The translations under genes and the position numbers were made by a program. Below the pieces are notes generated by a model that was not told the DNA's origin, made no database searches, and saw only the letters and a list, made by a program, of their open reading frames with translations. Positions 47,769 to 57,329 of a stretch of DNA of 64,000 nt are shown here, in pieces. The DNA lies in NCBI GenBank assembly GCA_951213105.1, contig OX578133.1, positions 141,849,313 through 141,913,312 on the forward strand, read 5' to 3'. The DNA comes from Amaurobius ferox. Taxonomy: Eukaryota > Arthropoda > Arachnida > Araneae > Amaurobiidae. Positions within the stretch are counted from its first letter, which is position 1. Each line of letters begins with the position of its first letter.

Positions 47769-50700
47769 CCATATAATTTTAGTGCTTTCATTCTGGCATA
47801 TATTGGAATCAATTACGGGTTTATTGATATTTTCAATTTATACATGTAATCTACTAATACAGGTTATATCTTCTAATATTCGCGTATATAAGTAGTACGG
47901 GTCCTATACAATTTTAATGCTTTCATTTTGCATATATTGATTCAATTCCCTTTTTTTTGTAAATTTGCTTTCGAAAGGGGCCAGGATGTTTTATTCTGCA
48001 GATCTGCCCGTGACGATAATTTTGCATGATGAGAACAGATATTCATAAACTTCTCTTTAAGAGCAATAAATATAATATTTTAACATAATTTGCATATGAA
48101 TCTGAATTATAAGTTTCTTTATATTTTATACTCCGTACGAAGAACGGGTATGCTGCTAGTATATACTATAAATAGTATAATGTATAAAGAAAGTATTGTG
48201 ATGGGATCGAAAATTTGAATTCGAGTTTTCGACGAGAGTGAACGTTCAAGCATCCCTGAACACGAATTGAAAGCTTTTCAACTGATTTCCATGTGTGTGT
48301 GTGTGTGTGTGGAGACGATATCTCTCGAACGAATGGAGCTATTCAAGCGAAATTTGATAGAAAAATTACAACCGGAAGCTTGTTGTTTTTAAACGCAACC
48401 GAATGTTCGGAAGACCGCTGAATTATCGAATGAAATTTTGAAAACAACATCGAAAAATCAAAACCTTTAAAGTTACGTACATAATAATTTCTTATGTAAT
48501 TTTTCATTAGAAAACGACTGACACAAACTTTAGAATTCTAAGATGAACCGTTTTCGAGGTTTGGTTTTCAAATAAATTTATCAAGAAATCACAAAAGAAA
48601 AAGAAAAGTATTAACTATTGTGAAATATGTTCACTTTTCATGTGAAATATTATGCCATAAATTTGTTAACATCATTTTCGTGCATCTAGTTCGTTCCATT
48701 CAAGAGAGAAGATACTTTGGGTATAGTTTTGTAAATTAGTGGATGAATATATGCTATTGAGAACAGTTTTAAACATTTGCGTATGTGTTGCAGGTCAAAA
48801 GATCAACTGATTATGAAGAAACCGGACGTTGGGATGTTGACGTGAGAAATACAGAAACTGGCGAAATCAACCAGGAAGTGTACGATGGTGTAATGGTGTG
48901 TGTTGGTCACATTACATATCCAACTGTACCGTCATTCCCTGGAATGAAAACATTTAAGGGAAAAATCATGCATACGCATAGCTTGAAAGGCGTTGAGAGC
49001 TTTAAAGATAAGAGAGTGGTAGTCATTGGAATTGGATGTTCTGGACTTGATGCTGCGGTAGAGATCAGCAACGTTGCATCACAGGTAAGTTGGTGGAACA
49101 ATAGATACTATAATGTAGTACAAAACTTGACAAAGTGTAAACGTTTTAACTATTTAAAAAGTATGAATGATTTTATATGCGCTTTTTTATTCTCGCATTT
49201 GTGCAGGCATACCATTGTGAATATGCATTGTTATGCGTGGTGGTGGTGTATGTCAGGGCTCTAACAGAGGGCTCACAAATTGTGTATGTGATTATGTGTG
49301 TGTAGTGCATGGTGTTAGTGGTATTCAAGGAACACAAGAAATGTAATAATTAAACATTTGCAACAAAGCATTTTTAAAAAATCATATAAAGTTATGATAA
49401 AACATTAGTTACTTTATTAACAGCGATATTTCATTTGACTATATTCAAGTACTAGAACTTTGTCTATTTCACAAATGCTTTGATGTTAATATATTCTTAT
49501 CTTTTTGTGTGGGAAGTAAACTAGGATTTTGAGATAACTATAGTTAGAATTTCGGTGTTGATTTCATTCTATCCGTCTTCGAAGTTAATGAAAAAAATCT
49601 ATGTCGGAAATTCAAATTAGGGCCACAATGCGAAGTAATAATCAAAAACCTCAAAACAATTTTGCTTATTTATCGAGCACTTCCACTCTAGCTATAATCT
49701 TGGTTTTGGTCTTACCTCATTCGATCTGTTTTAATTTCTAGATCAACCGAAAAATCGGAAATTTTGAAAATTCAAATTAGGGGTGAAGATACATAAGGAT
49801 TTTAAAAAAAGTTCATTTTTTCTCTCAAAAATAATAAAAACACAATTTGATATCCTTTCGCTGCCAACGATTGAAACTGGAAAAAAGTAATAACTTAATG
49901 CTATATCATTTTTATAATTGTTCAAAATTTTTGTACAATAATTAAATAGTTTTTTCGCCTGGGAATGATATTTAAGACATTTACGAGTCAGAAGTGATAA
50001 AAACAGAATTTCACATCCTTCCGCTGTTAATCGAAAAAATTAAACAATTAAAATATCTTGTAGTATGAGACAGTAAGATTCAATATATTTTCCCATTTAA
50101 CATATTAACAGAATTATAAAATGTGAGCCATTTTAATGCTTAAATCTGAAAGGGTTTTTGATAATCATAAAAGTTATCAACAACTTAAGTGTGCAGTTGT
50201 CACATTTAATAACCACTAGACTGACCTTAATAATCATTGAACGCGCGAAGCAAGGGGGGAAATGACAAGTATATTATAAATGTCTTAAAATATTAATTAT
50301 ATTACTTTCCCTGTAATATATAGTAATGCATAGGGAAAGTATTGGAATCATGTCGAAAATCGTAACTCGAGTTTTCCACGGATCTACACGTTTCGGGACC
50401 TCTAGAACACGAAAAATCCATTCTTAGCGTGACGTCAGTGTGTGTGTGTCTGTGTGTGTATGTGTGTGTGTATGTGTGTGAGTGTGTGTATCTGTCTGTG
50501 CACTGTATGTATCCACTCTAACTCAAAAACTAATTAACCAAATGTCACAAAATTTGGTAGATAAGTCACTTATGAGTAATTCTGGTGCTGATTAGATTTT
50601 GGTACGATTAAAAAAAAAACCCTGCTTTTTTGCGATATGACCCGCAAAACTGGTCAAAATTTAAAATAAAAGACTACGTATACTCAAACGTATCAATTAA

Positions 50701-53252
50701 ATATTTGTGTTATATGTAATTTTTGACGATGAAAATAATAAGTCCAACCCCATTGCTCTAGGACTAGCCGTTCTCGAGATATTTTAATTTTCCACATTTT
50801 AGCTGCGTCACATTTGAAAATAAGTCCAGTTGCCAAATAAAAACAAAAATTGAATTAAAGTGCAAATTCAGTGTAATTTAAAATAATTTTGTGCATTTAA
50901 ACTCAATTCAACGAATTATTGCAGAAATAAAGAGAACGTGAATATGAGTCTGTAGAGAAAGTCACATCAGATATTTTAGATTTATACAAAATATCTAACG
51001 ATTATTACAATATTGAGATTGGTACAAAATACCTAATGATTATTATAATACTTAGGTTTTGCAAAATGTATTTAACCTAATGTTATGACATTTAATACAG
51101 ATGTATTCTTTCCCCTTTTTAACACTTTACAACAAAGTTGAAAAGTGTTTATGACTTTGTTCATTCTGTCTGTCTGTCTGTCTGTCCGTTAGCACGATAA
51201 CTGCCGTAAAAATGACTTAATCAAAATGACATTTTAGTATGTTGTTCAGACGGTCTGTAGAACCTATGGGAATATAAATGAATAATACCACCCAATTAGT
51301 TTTGGATTGAACCCGGGTCGAAAAAATGAAATACATTGAGCCCTATGGGACCTAATTTTTCAAACATTTTTTAAGCGGATGTAAAATTCACAAATTGCTT
51401 CGAAAATTTTAGGTAATATTCAAATTGTTCCATAAAATATATAAAAAAATTCAGCGAAATATATTCAGTAGTTTTTTAAATAAAAATAAAAATAATAATT
51501 ACGCCTCTTATATGAAGCGATCACGTGACCATGATATGAAACGATCACATGACCCACTTCAAAATGATATATGGCATCCATCTTGTTTCAAAATCGTGAT
51601 TTTTTTAAGTTCTTTTTAATTCATATTGAGTGTTGTATCCGTCCTAAAACTACTTTATTTTTGCTTAAATTCTGTGCATCTACATACTGAAACAACGCAA
51701 TGACAATATATGTGAGTTTAAATGCTCATCTAAATTTGATTATTTCTACAACGAAGCCTATTTTTTACCTATGTAAAATGTAAACAGCAAAATATGTAGA
51801 ATGAGTTGTATTAGAATTCCTGTATTTTTTTAACACAAAATAATTTAGTCCATGGTGTCTGCATGGCTGATATGAATGAAATATTAATTGATTTCATAAA
51901 GAGAAGGACGATTTTTTTCGATGAAGTTTCAAGCATAGAGTTTAATTTTTTGTAGCTCCATGGTCTTAAACAAAATGTTTAAATAAATTATTATATTATT
52001 GTGATGAATGAAATGAATGGGAGAAAGTTATGAATGAAATCCTGGTTTTATAGAGAGATCCAGGAGTGTTATTTTTTCTTTCACGTCATTTGAATTAATT
52101 TCAGTTGTTTTCGATGAAGTTTTCAAATATAATAAATTATCGTAGTATTATGATAATTCTAAAACTATTACCGAGGAATGTATAACATTTTAGAGATGTT
52201 TAAATCAGGCAATTTATATTTCAATGCCGTCATTTGAATGAAGTTCATTTTTTTCGATGAAGGTTTAAGTTTTCATATATAATAAATTAATGCAGTATTG
52301 TGATAAGTTTCAAAATATTACCGAGGAATGTATTGCATTTTAGACTTGTTTAAATAAAATTGCATTGAAGTTGGAAAGTGTTTCATAATCAATGCTTTAA
52401 GCATGATTGATCTTTCTTGTTTTTTCTGTTTAGGTATATTTGAGTTCAAGAAACGGTGCTTGGATATTACCAAGAGTGGGACCGTTTGGTTATCCATTTG
52501 ATGCCACATTGCTTCGAAGATATTTTGTATATTTGCAAGAGATCATCGGTTACAAATTCTCCAGCTGGTACTTACAAAAGTTCTACATTAATCAAAGATT
52601 CAATCATGACTTGTACAATATAAAACCAGTGTATCCAATTCTATGTAAAGATCCGGTGGTTAATGATTTTTTACCCACAAAGCTCATAACCGGTGCTGTT
52701 AAAATGAGGAAAGATGTTATTTGCTTCACAGAAAACGGAGTAATATTTGAAGATGAAACCAAAGTTACGGAAGCAGATGTAGTAATTATGGCCACAGGTT
52801 ACACATGGAAATTTCCTTTCTTGGAAGAAGGAATAGTGAAGTGTGAAGATGATATTATCAAACTATATAAGTGTATGTATCCACCTCATTTGAAACATTC
52901 AAGTCTTGTAGTCATTGGCTTCCTTTTACCTCTCGGTCCTGGATTTCCATTGGGAGAAATGCAATGCAGATGGGCTGCACAAGTTTTCAATGGTAAATAC
53001 TTACTGCCAAGCGAAGATATAATGCTAGTTGATATAGTAAGGCGACACCAAGAAAATGCGAAACGCTATGCCCCGTCTGACAAAATGTCTGTACGAGTAG
53101 ATTACATCCAATACTTGGATGAACTCGGATCTATGTTTAATATAAAGCCGAATTTGTGGAAGATGCTTTTCACAGATCCTAAACTTTTTATGGCTGTAAT
53201 GTTCGGGCCCGCCCTACCCTATCAGTATAGATTGCAAGGACCACACAAATAA
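33703..53252 (+). CDS. FMO: FMO copy B: three-exon gene ending at a premature stop
   Basis: Exons 33703-34044, 48794-49084 and 52434-53252 join in phase 0 with canonical donors (AAG|GTAAGT, CAG|GTAAGT) and AG acceptors, giving 114 + 97 + 272 = 483 residues. The stop TAA at 53250-53252 stands where copy A has Trp (GPHKW), so about 114 C-terminal residues, including the membrane anchor, are missing. FAD (GGGFSGMGS), NADP (GIGCSG) and ATGY motifs are present. Introns are 14.7 kb and 3.3 kb, mostly mobile DNA. It could encode a soluble, truncated FMO or be an early pseudogene; the C-terminal end is displaced to 55310-55494. Confidence 0.75.
34118..34190 (+). mobile_element. Helitron 5' fragment
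   Basis: CCCACTTAAAATTTAGCCCA...GTTGTCGAGATATTAAT matches the 5' subterminal part of the Helitron monomers (near 42358, 42550 and 45750). It is cut where the R2 dimer begins at 34191. The 3' part of a Helitron resumes at 36939, so the dimer appears to lie in an older, deleted Helitron. Confidence 0.65.
34191..35655 (+). mobile_element. R2 repeat, first unit of a head-to-tail dimer
   Basis: Starts AACAAGAAAGATTAATCATGC and ends at the microsatellite end (GACAGACAG...AAAGTCATAAACACTTTTCA...AAGTGTT). The start hairpin (ATGC...GCAT) recurs in diverged form at about 34669, so the unit is itself a partial duplication. It joins the next unit without extra bases: AAGTGTT|AACAAGAAAG at 35655/35656. 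There is no coding capacity. Confidence 0.7.
35656..36938 (+). mobile_element. R2 repeat, second unit of the dimer (1283 bp)
   Basis: Begins AACAAGAAAGATCAATCATGC with a hairpin (AATCATGCTTAAAGCATTGATT, positions about 35668-35690). Ends in (GACA)n, then AACACTTTTCAACTTTGTTGTAAAGTATT, another hairpin. Inside are three degenerate copies of a block of about 120 bp (CTAAAATACGATACATTC). The inverted copy at 51121-52421 matches end to end. Confidence 0.75.
36939..37312 (+). mobile_element. Helitron 3' region fragment
   Basis: Matches the Helitron monomer interior (CATATATTGATCCAATTTCAT, GCCAGGATGTTTTAT, GAAGATAATTTT(G/A)TATAGCGA, TTTTTAGGAG) near 41940-42130. It continues into a block like 40497-40590, but the terminal hairpin and CTAG are missing. 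An R1 copy follows directly. Confidence 0.65.
37313..38110 (-). mobile_element. R1 repeat copy (type a)
   Basis: 3' end CTGATGTGGGCAGCACATGA at 37315. The body has ATCTCGAGAACGGTTAGTCCTA, two copies of a TTTTACGAAT(G/A)(G/A)TACCAA block, and (ACAG)n(AC)n at about 37940-37983. The 5' hairpin TTTCCCTGTACATTA...TGCAGGGAAA ends at about 38110. Confidence 0.75.
38111..38440 (+). mobile_element. R1 half copy, opposite orientation, joined to the previous one
   Basis: Starts within the R1 body (ACTACGTATGCTCAAATA) and ends AGGGAAAGTCATGTGCTGTCC followed by ACATCAAGG, the 3' hairpin end. Together with 37313-38110 it forms an inverted pair. Confidence 0.7.
38446..38655 (+). repeat. Intron-1 segment shared with FMO copy A
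   Basis: Homologous to 6270-6490. It is the last original intron DNA before the Helitron trimer at 38800. Confidence 0.75.
38800..42216 (+). mobile_element. Non-autonomous Helitron, monomer 1 of a head-to-tail trimer (3417 bp)
   Basis: Starts TCTATATAAATAAAAATG after an A and ends with the hairpin CCGTACGAAGAACGG, a short spacer and CTGCTAG (CTAG at 42213-42216), the classic Helitron TC...CTRR ends. Near the 5' end is a (GTCT)n run (38823-38878) and two copies of an ACGG(C)TGAACCGAATTT(G/A)ATGAAATTT block. No Rep/helicase ORF. A diverged second 3' end (CCGTACGAATAACGGGTGTG, CTGTTAG) lies inside, ending at 40281. Confidence 0.9.
40251..40281 (+). repeat. Internal, diverged Helitron 3' end in monomer 1
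   Basis: CACTCCGTACGAATAACGGG followed by TGTGCTGTTAG matches the true 3' terminus except for a few bases, ending TTAG instead of CTAG. The sequence before it (39560-40250) is homologous to that before the real end (41340-42190), so the monomer is a fusion of two elements. The equivalent site in monomer 2 ends at 43690. Confidence 0.8.
42217..45635 (+). mobile_element. Non-autonomous Helitron, monomer 2 (3419 bp)
   Basis: Begins TCTATATAAATAAAAATG directly after the CTAG of monomer 1 and ends CTGCTAG (CTAG at 45632-45635). Almost the same as monomer 1 throughout, including the internal false end; differences are scattered substitutions and about two fewer GTCT units. This shows a recent tandem copying event. 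Confidence 0.9.
45636..48159 (+). mobile_element. Non-autonomous Helitron, monomer 3 (2524 bp)
   Basis: Begins TCTATATAAATAAAATTG directly after monomer 2 and ends CCGTACGAAGAACGGGTATG then CTGCTAG (CTAG at 48156-48159), followed by T. Shorter and clearly more diverged than monomers 1 and 2; it lacks the internal false 3' end and has a long (TA)n at 47686-47766. The outer bases A (38799) and T (48160) give a single A|T target for the whole array. Confidence 0.85.
47686..47766. repeat. (TA)n microsatellite inside Helitron monomer 3
   Basis: About 80 bp of pure TA. The matching position in monomers 1 and 2 has no such expansion. Confidence 0.95.
48165..48760 (+). mobile_element. R1 repeat fragment (type b), ends about 30 nt before FMO exon 2
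   Basis: ATGTATAAAGAAAGTATTGTGATGGG, then GAATTCGAGTTTTCGACGA and CAAGCATCCCTGA, a (GT)n run and GATATCTC(T/A)CGAACGAATGGAGC, as in the R1 copies at 57687 and 63085. It continues to a GAAGATACTTTG block near 48710 and fades by about 48760; the FMO copy B exon 2 acceptor is at 48793. Confidence 0.75.
48794..49084 (+). CDS. FMO: FMO copy B exon 2
   Basis: 97 codons from VKRSTDYEETG to SNVASQ, in frame, between a GTGTTGCAG acceptor and CAG|GTAAGT. It contains DGVMVCVGH, FPGMKTFKGKIMHTHS and the NADP motif VVVIGIGCSG. The frame reading past the donor to 49264 is intron. Confidence 0.9.
49085..50302. other. Intron 2 of FMO copy B, first part, nothing recognised
   Basis: No element ends or coding motifs seen. 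Two diverged blocks with AAAAAC(A)CAATTT(G/C)A(T/C)ATCCTT(T/C)CGCTG near 49840 and 50005 suggest an internal direct repeat of about 160 bp. Confidence 0.45.
50303..50971 (+). mobile_element. R1 repeat copy (type a), both ends present
   Basis: 5' hairpin ACTTTCCCTGTAATATATAG paired with CATAGGGAAAGT. Then GAAAATCGTAACTCGAGTTTT, a GT-rich run (50439-50490), ACTCTAACTCAAAAACTAATT and TCTCGAGATATTTTAATTT. It ends GAGAAAGTCACATCAGAT with the last hairpin shortened. Confidence 0.75.
51121..52421 (-). mobile_element. R2 repeat, full copy (1301 bp), 12 nt upstream of FMO exon 3
   Basis: Inverted relative to the dimer at 34191-36938. Hairpin end AACACTTTACAACAAAGTTG...AAGTGTT at 51121, then (GTCT)n, through to CTTTCTTGTT at 52412-52421. 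Only TTTTCTGTTTAG separates it from exon 3 at 52434, so the branch point and part of the pyrimidine tract of this intron must lie in R2 sequence if the intron is spliced. The 64-codon frame at 51425 and others here are chance. Confidence 0.8.
52434..53252 (+). CDS. FMO: FMO copy B exon 3, truncated by a stop
   Basis: 272 codons plus TAA: VYLSSRNGAW at the start, IMATGYTWKFPF, LGEMQCRWAAQV, then LQGPHK and the stop where copy A continues WDGAR. TGG to TAA needs two base changes. After the stop the frame stays recognisable (DGARDAILTV, RIRYPF) to about 53330, then homology to copy A ends. Confidence 0.85.
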   Translation, partial: VYLSSRNGAWILPRVGPFGYPFDATLLRRYFVYLQEIIGYKFSSWYLQKFYINQRFNHDLYNIKPVYPILCKDPVVNDFLPTKLITGAVKMRKDVICFTENGVIFEDETKVTEADVVIMATGYTWKFPFLEEGIVKCEDDIIKLYKCMYPPHLKHSSLVVIGFLLPLGPGFPLGEMQCRWAAQVFNGKYLLPSEDIMLVDIVRRHQENAKRYAPSDKMSVRVDYIQYLDELGSMFNIKPNLWKMLFTDPKLFMAVMFGPALPYQYRLQGPHK

Positions 53253-53339
53253 GATGGTGCAAGGGATGCCATTCTTACAGTGGACGACAGGATTCGTTAT
53301 CCATTCTGTGAAGAAGAGTTTAAGAATAAAGAGCTTGAC

Positions 53340-55300
53340 ACGGGATAGAAAAGTTTCGAAATAGAATTTGAGATTTTAAAATGTTATAAAGTATTTATGT
53401 TTACGAAAAGAATGATGAATACATTAAGTTATGATTAGTTAAATTAATCGCTACTTTTAATAGGTTCTAAAGGAAATTTTACCCTCCATATTTAATGATA
53501 TATCTCTCTTACCAATATACATTATTATAAAATTATGCAATTTATATTATTTTAGTATACAATTACAAATACGTTTTAATAATATTATGATGCACAACAA
53601 ACACATAAAGAATAACATAATTAATTAAAATCTTAAATTAATTAATATAATAACAACAATAATAAAATATTATATTTTATTAAAGTAAAATATAACACAA
53701 CATCAGTTAGTATAATATATATTTATGTCATACAACTAATAATATATAATACTACTAATAATAACAATAATAATAATAATAAAGCTTTTTTTAAGGGAGG
53801 AATCATCTTTACTAACTCAAAAATCGTTGTTTGCCGTGAAATCATCATTATTTCTTCAAATGAAATAAATTTTTTAGGATGCGTTGCCTTACTCTTTCCT
53901 TACGACTACAAAAATACAATGAATAAAAATTTGATAAGTTTTTATTATGATTAATTGATAGTATTTAAATGTGTGTTTTGCGGTACATGTGGTGCGCGCA
54001 GGTTTATAGATAAACTATGACATATGTATTCTCATTTTTTAATTTAATTTCTCATGAGATTATATTTTGACTTCCTCCTAAAATTATAAAAATAAATGTA
54101 ATTTGTTTTGTGATTGAATACTGAAAAATAAATTGATAGAATGCTTTTTATGAAAACTTTATTGACAGATATTTATTTAAATTTGTAGAAATTTGCTAAA
54201 TAGTGTAGAATTGAATGCCATAAACATAGCATAAATTCTTTTGTTAAAACTTTAAGAAGTTAAACATTATAAACTTAGTTCACTGATACATACTGTATAA
54301 AACAGAAATTTATTTATTTAGAAATTGAATTCTTGAAAAGTTCAATATTTAAATTGTTATAACTCAGGAAAGAGCTATAGAACTGACATTTGAGATATAA
54401 TTTGTCTATAATACTAGGATTTTAATTTGTATTTAGGATTTGTACATTAAATTGTAAACTTTAAATTTACGGTGTTTGATACATAAATCACTCATAGAAA
54501 AACAGTTCCTGTGATAAAATATTTTTATTCTTATGAGTACCAAAATGTCCTGAAGACAAACTACCGACCATGCTTTTCTCCAATAAAAGTATCTTTATTT
54601 TGCAAATAGTGTTTAAATTTATAATTATATCAAATTAAAAAAAATCGTCATTTTTTAAGTTTTAAATTAAAAAAATATTTTAATTATTTTTATTTATTTT
54701 ACATAGCACATTTACACTCAACAAAAAAAGTACATTTGTGTAAATTTTCTTTTCAAATTATATTGATAAATAAGAGAAATAAAATTTTCTGTCCCAAACC
54801 CCCTTTAGATTCTGGGTTAATTAGTTTTGACACTAAAATGCCAGTAAGGTAGAAAATAACAGCTTTGAGAAAAATGATTTTAAAGTTAGGGAGGTTTGCT
54901 GGATTTGTGCATATATTGCTTCAACTATTTTATTATTAAGTTCGTTTTAACTGGAATATTTTGATATTTATTTTTAAAGACTTTCAACATTATTTTAAAA
55001 ATAAAAATTAAAAAATTAAAAAAATGACATTTTGGGAGTTTAAACGTGATATCCTCCTTAAAGCAGTTAAAAAAAGGGAAAAGTGAAAAAAAGAAGTGAA
55101 AAGAAAAGGTATAATAGCATATGCTAAACATAAAATGTGTCACAGTAAAGAATTAAAATGTGCACTAGTTACACTTTCATCTTTTAATACTTTTATTGTA
55201 AAGCATGATTTTATATTTTGGTACTCTTATTTTTAAAGATTTTCAAAATAGTGTGCTTACCTTCTTCCTTACGTGTTATTAATATTGAACTAAAACTATA
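53340..55300. other. AT-rich DNA separating FMO copy B exon 3 from its lost terminus
   Basis: Very AT-rich with (AAT)n stretches at about 53640-53780. It has no counterpart in copy A, where exon 3 continues directly into the anchor-coding part. No terminal repeats were recognised, so the cause (insertion or expansion) is unclear. Confidence 0.5.
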
Positions 55301-55309
55301 AGAAGGATG

Positions 55310-55494
55310 TGCGTGCATAGATTTTTTTTACTTGAGTTGTTCACATGGGAAGGTTTCTATATGAAATATTTTTATTTACACTTATTTTTCCCATTAAATA
55401 TGTTAGAATTGATTTGCCTAACTATTTTTAAAATTTTCATTCCTGTTTTAGTGAGTAACTTAGTTTTAGCAAGTAGTTTAGTTAATTTAACTTA
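55310..55494 (+). pseudogene. FMO: Detached C-terminal anchor segment of FMO copy B
   Basis: The open stretch reads TWEGFYMKYFYLHLFFPLN, LICLTIFKIFIPVL and ends LASSLVNLT plus TAA, matching the copy A end TWKGFYMKYFICLLLLPFY...IILASIT. The downstream DNA also matches the copy A 3'UTR (GTCACAT, AATATAAACAATAAA). It lies 2.06 kb after the premature stop and could only be used through an undetected splice. Confidence 0.75.
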
Positions 55495-55674
55495 AAAGTT
55501 TGTACGTTAGCATATAACATAGTCACATGTAATAGAGATGAAAATATATTTTTTAAAATTACGCAAACTATTATTTAGCAAAACTTAGTTTGATAGAGAA
55601 TATAAATTTTTTATCTTATAAACTAACTCAAATAACTCAAAATAGAGAAATGTTCACTTTTTAATAATATAAAC

Positions 55675-55680
55675 AATAAA
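55675..55680 (+). promoter_or_regulatory. Polyadenylation signal AATAAA of FMO copy B
   Basis: AATAAA in ATATAAACAATAAA, the same context as 13771-13776 after copy A, about 180 nt after the displaced terminus. Confidence 0.5.
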
Positions 55681-55699
55681 AAGGTAATTATTTTTCATC

Positions 55700-57030
55700 T
55701 CTATTAGCGAATTTGCTTTTTTTATCTAAGAGAATAAAATGAAACTATACAGGAATTTACGAAGAAAAAAATGTAGGAAATATTTTTATTGCAGTCTCAC
55801 ATTGTCAGGTGTGAAACTTATTTGTGGCAACTTTAAAAGAGAAAGGAAGCTAAGCTGGGACAAACTGTTTGGTTTTTGTATATCAAATATGTGTCTGAAT
55901 ACATGCAAACTAAATTTAAATAGTTCCAGAATATTTATCAAATGGATATTGAGTATTTCTCATATAAAGTTATACAAATCAATCATTAACTCCTTCATGC
56001 ATTTGACCTGAAACAGCAGATTGAAGATACAGCGAAAATGAACATTAGCTATTCATTTCAAATGATGATTCTTCTCTTATTATTGTTTTAAGTATTCCAA
56101 TCTCTAATGCAAGAGGTGGACGTTCCTTCCCCTTGGTTCAAAGAATTAAATACATCAAAGATTAGCCCTATTACAAGAAAATTGCTAGACGTTCTTATTT
56201 TAGCGGAATTGTTTCACGTTTTAGCCTTATATTCTACTGTTCCTACAGATTCTTTAAAGAAGCTTTTTATAAACCCACTTTTTGAAAATTAAGTCGACTA
56301 ATTCCCTTTTTATGCAGTTGATCCACCTGAGTAGCAAATTTAGTTTCAGTAGAGACAAGAGATATTCTATGTATTTCATAACTGGAAATATTCAACACAA
56401 ACATTTATTAAAAATACTCCAGGCTGCATTTTGTTTGCCAGAGACAAAAGTTCCAGTGAAATGTATTTTTGCGCATATGAACAAATTCTGAACATCCGAG
56501 AAAGCTCAACTTTTGATAACACTAGAATCTTTATTGGTTACTAAGGCAAATGTTAAGGAATCATGTAATCATTTTTTGAATACCTAAAATGTTGAAAATT
56601 TGCAATATTATACACTATAACATAATATTATATATTATATATTATAATCTATAACAGTTTTAGATATTACTGCAATATCTAAAACTGTTGAAAAGATTTA
56701 TAGGGCTCATTTTAACAGTCAAATTTCAATGTAGAGTGATGTATACATGACTGGATTCAAGAAAGTCAAATTTAATCTTCGACAATTTAAAAACATTGCA
56801 AATTTATAATTGAAAATACATCATAATAACTAGCTAACATTCAAATTGGAGAGTTACGAAAGCCTGGATTTTGTTCAATAATTATTGATTGTTTTCGTTT
56901 GAGCTTGACTACTCAAGTTCAATTGGTACCTGTTCCACTTTTGTTCCAGAAGAAATTGCCATATTAGAATCTATAGCATGATCTTTTATTAAGTAATATA
57001 GAAATATAGAAGTTTAAATAAATTATACAT
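55700..57030. other. Intergenic DNA, nothing recognised
   Basis: Three open frames of 60-90 codons (55739, 56107, 56282) lack family resemblance, splice context or codon pattern. A palindromic stretch ATCTATAACAGTTTTAGATAT...ATATCTAAAACTGTT lies near 56650-56690. Confidence 0.45.
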
Positions 57031-57035
57031 TTACA

Positions 57036-57130
57036 GTCTGATGTGGTCAGCTCATGGCTTTCCAATTTTATTTTCAATTTTATTTATATAGATTTACGAT
57101 TTGAGTTTTTCATAACTTTACGTTCATTAA
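57036..57130 (-). mobile_element. R1 3'-end fragment
   Basis: CTGATGTGGTCAGCTCATGG followed by CTTTCC and a diverged R1 body (GATTTACG, GAGTTTTTCAT). Short relic. Confidence 0.5.
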
Positions 57131-57329
57131 TTGTTAGCAGGTCTTACTAATGCATTTTAAAAATAAAAGTAGTGTTTGAGTCATAAGTTATTTAGTGCAT
57201 ATATTTTTAATAATATGTATGTGTTCCCCTAATAATATGTATGTGACTCCCAATAATACGTATGTGCCTACCTTTTACTCCAATAAAAATGTATTCCACA
57301 TATTATGGATTGTGTGAACTACTTATTTT

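Noticed and set aside
5764..53252. Trans-splicing of copy B exons 1-2 to copy A exon 3 to make one intact FMO
   Set aside because: Complementary lesions invite the idea, but nothing in the sequence supports it and copy A lies upstream; independent decay or sequencing error is simpler.
55739..56491. Three ORFs of 61-90 codons downstream of FMO copy B
   Set aside because: Low-complexity composition and no motif or splice signal; not conserved after copy A.
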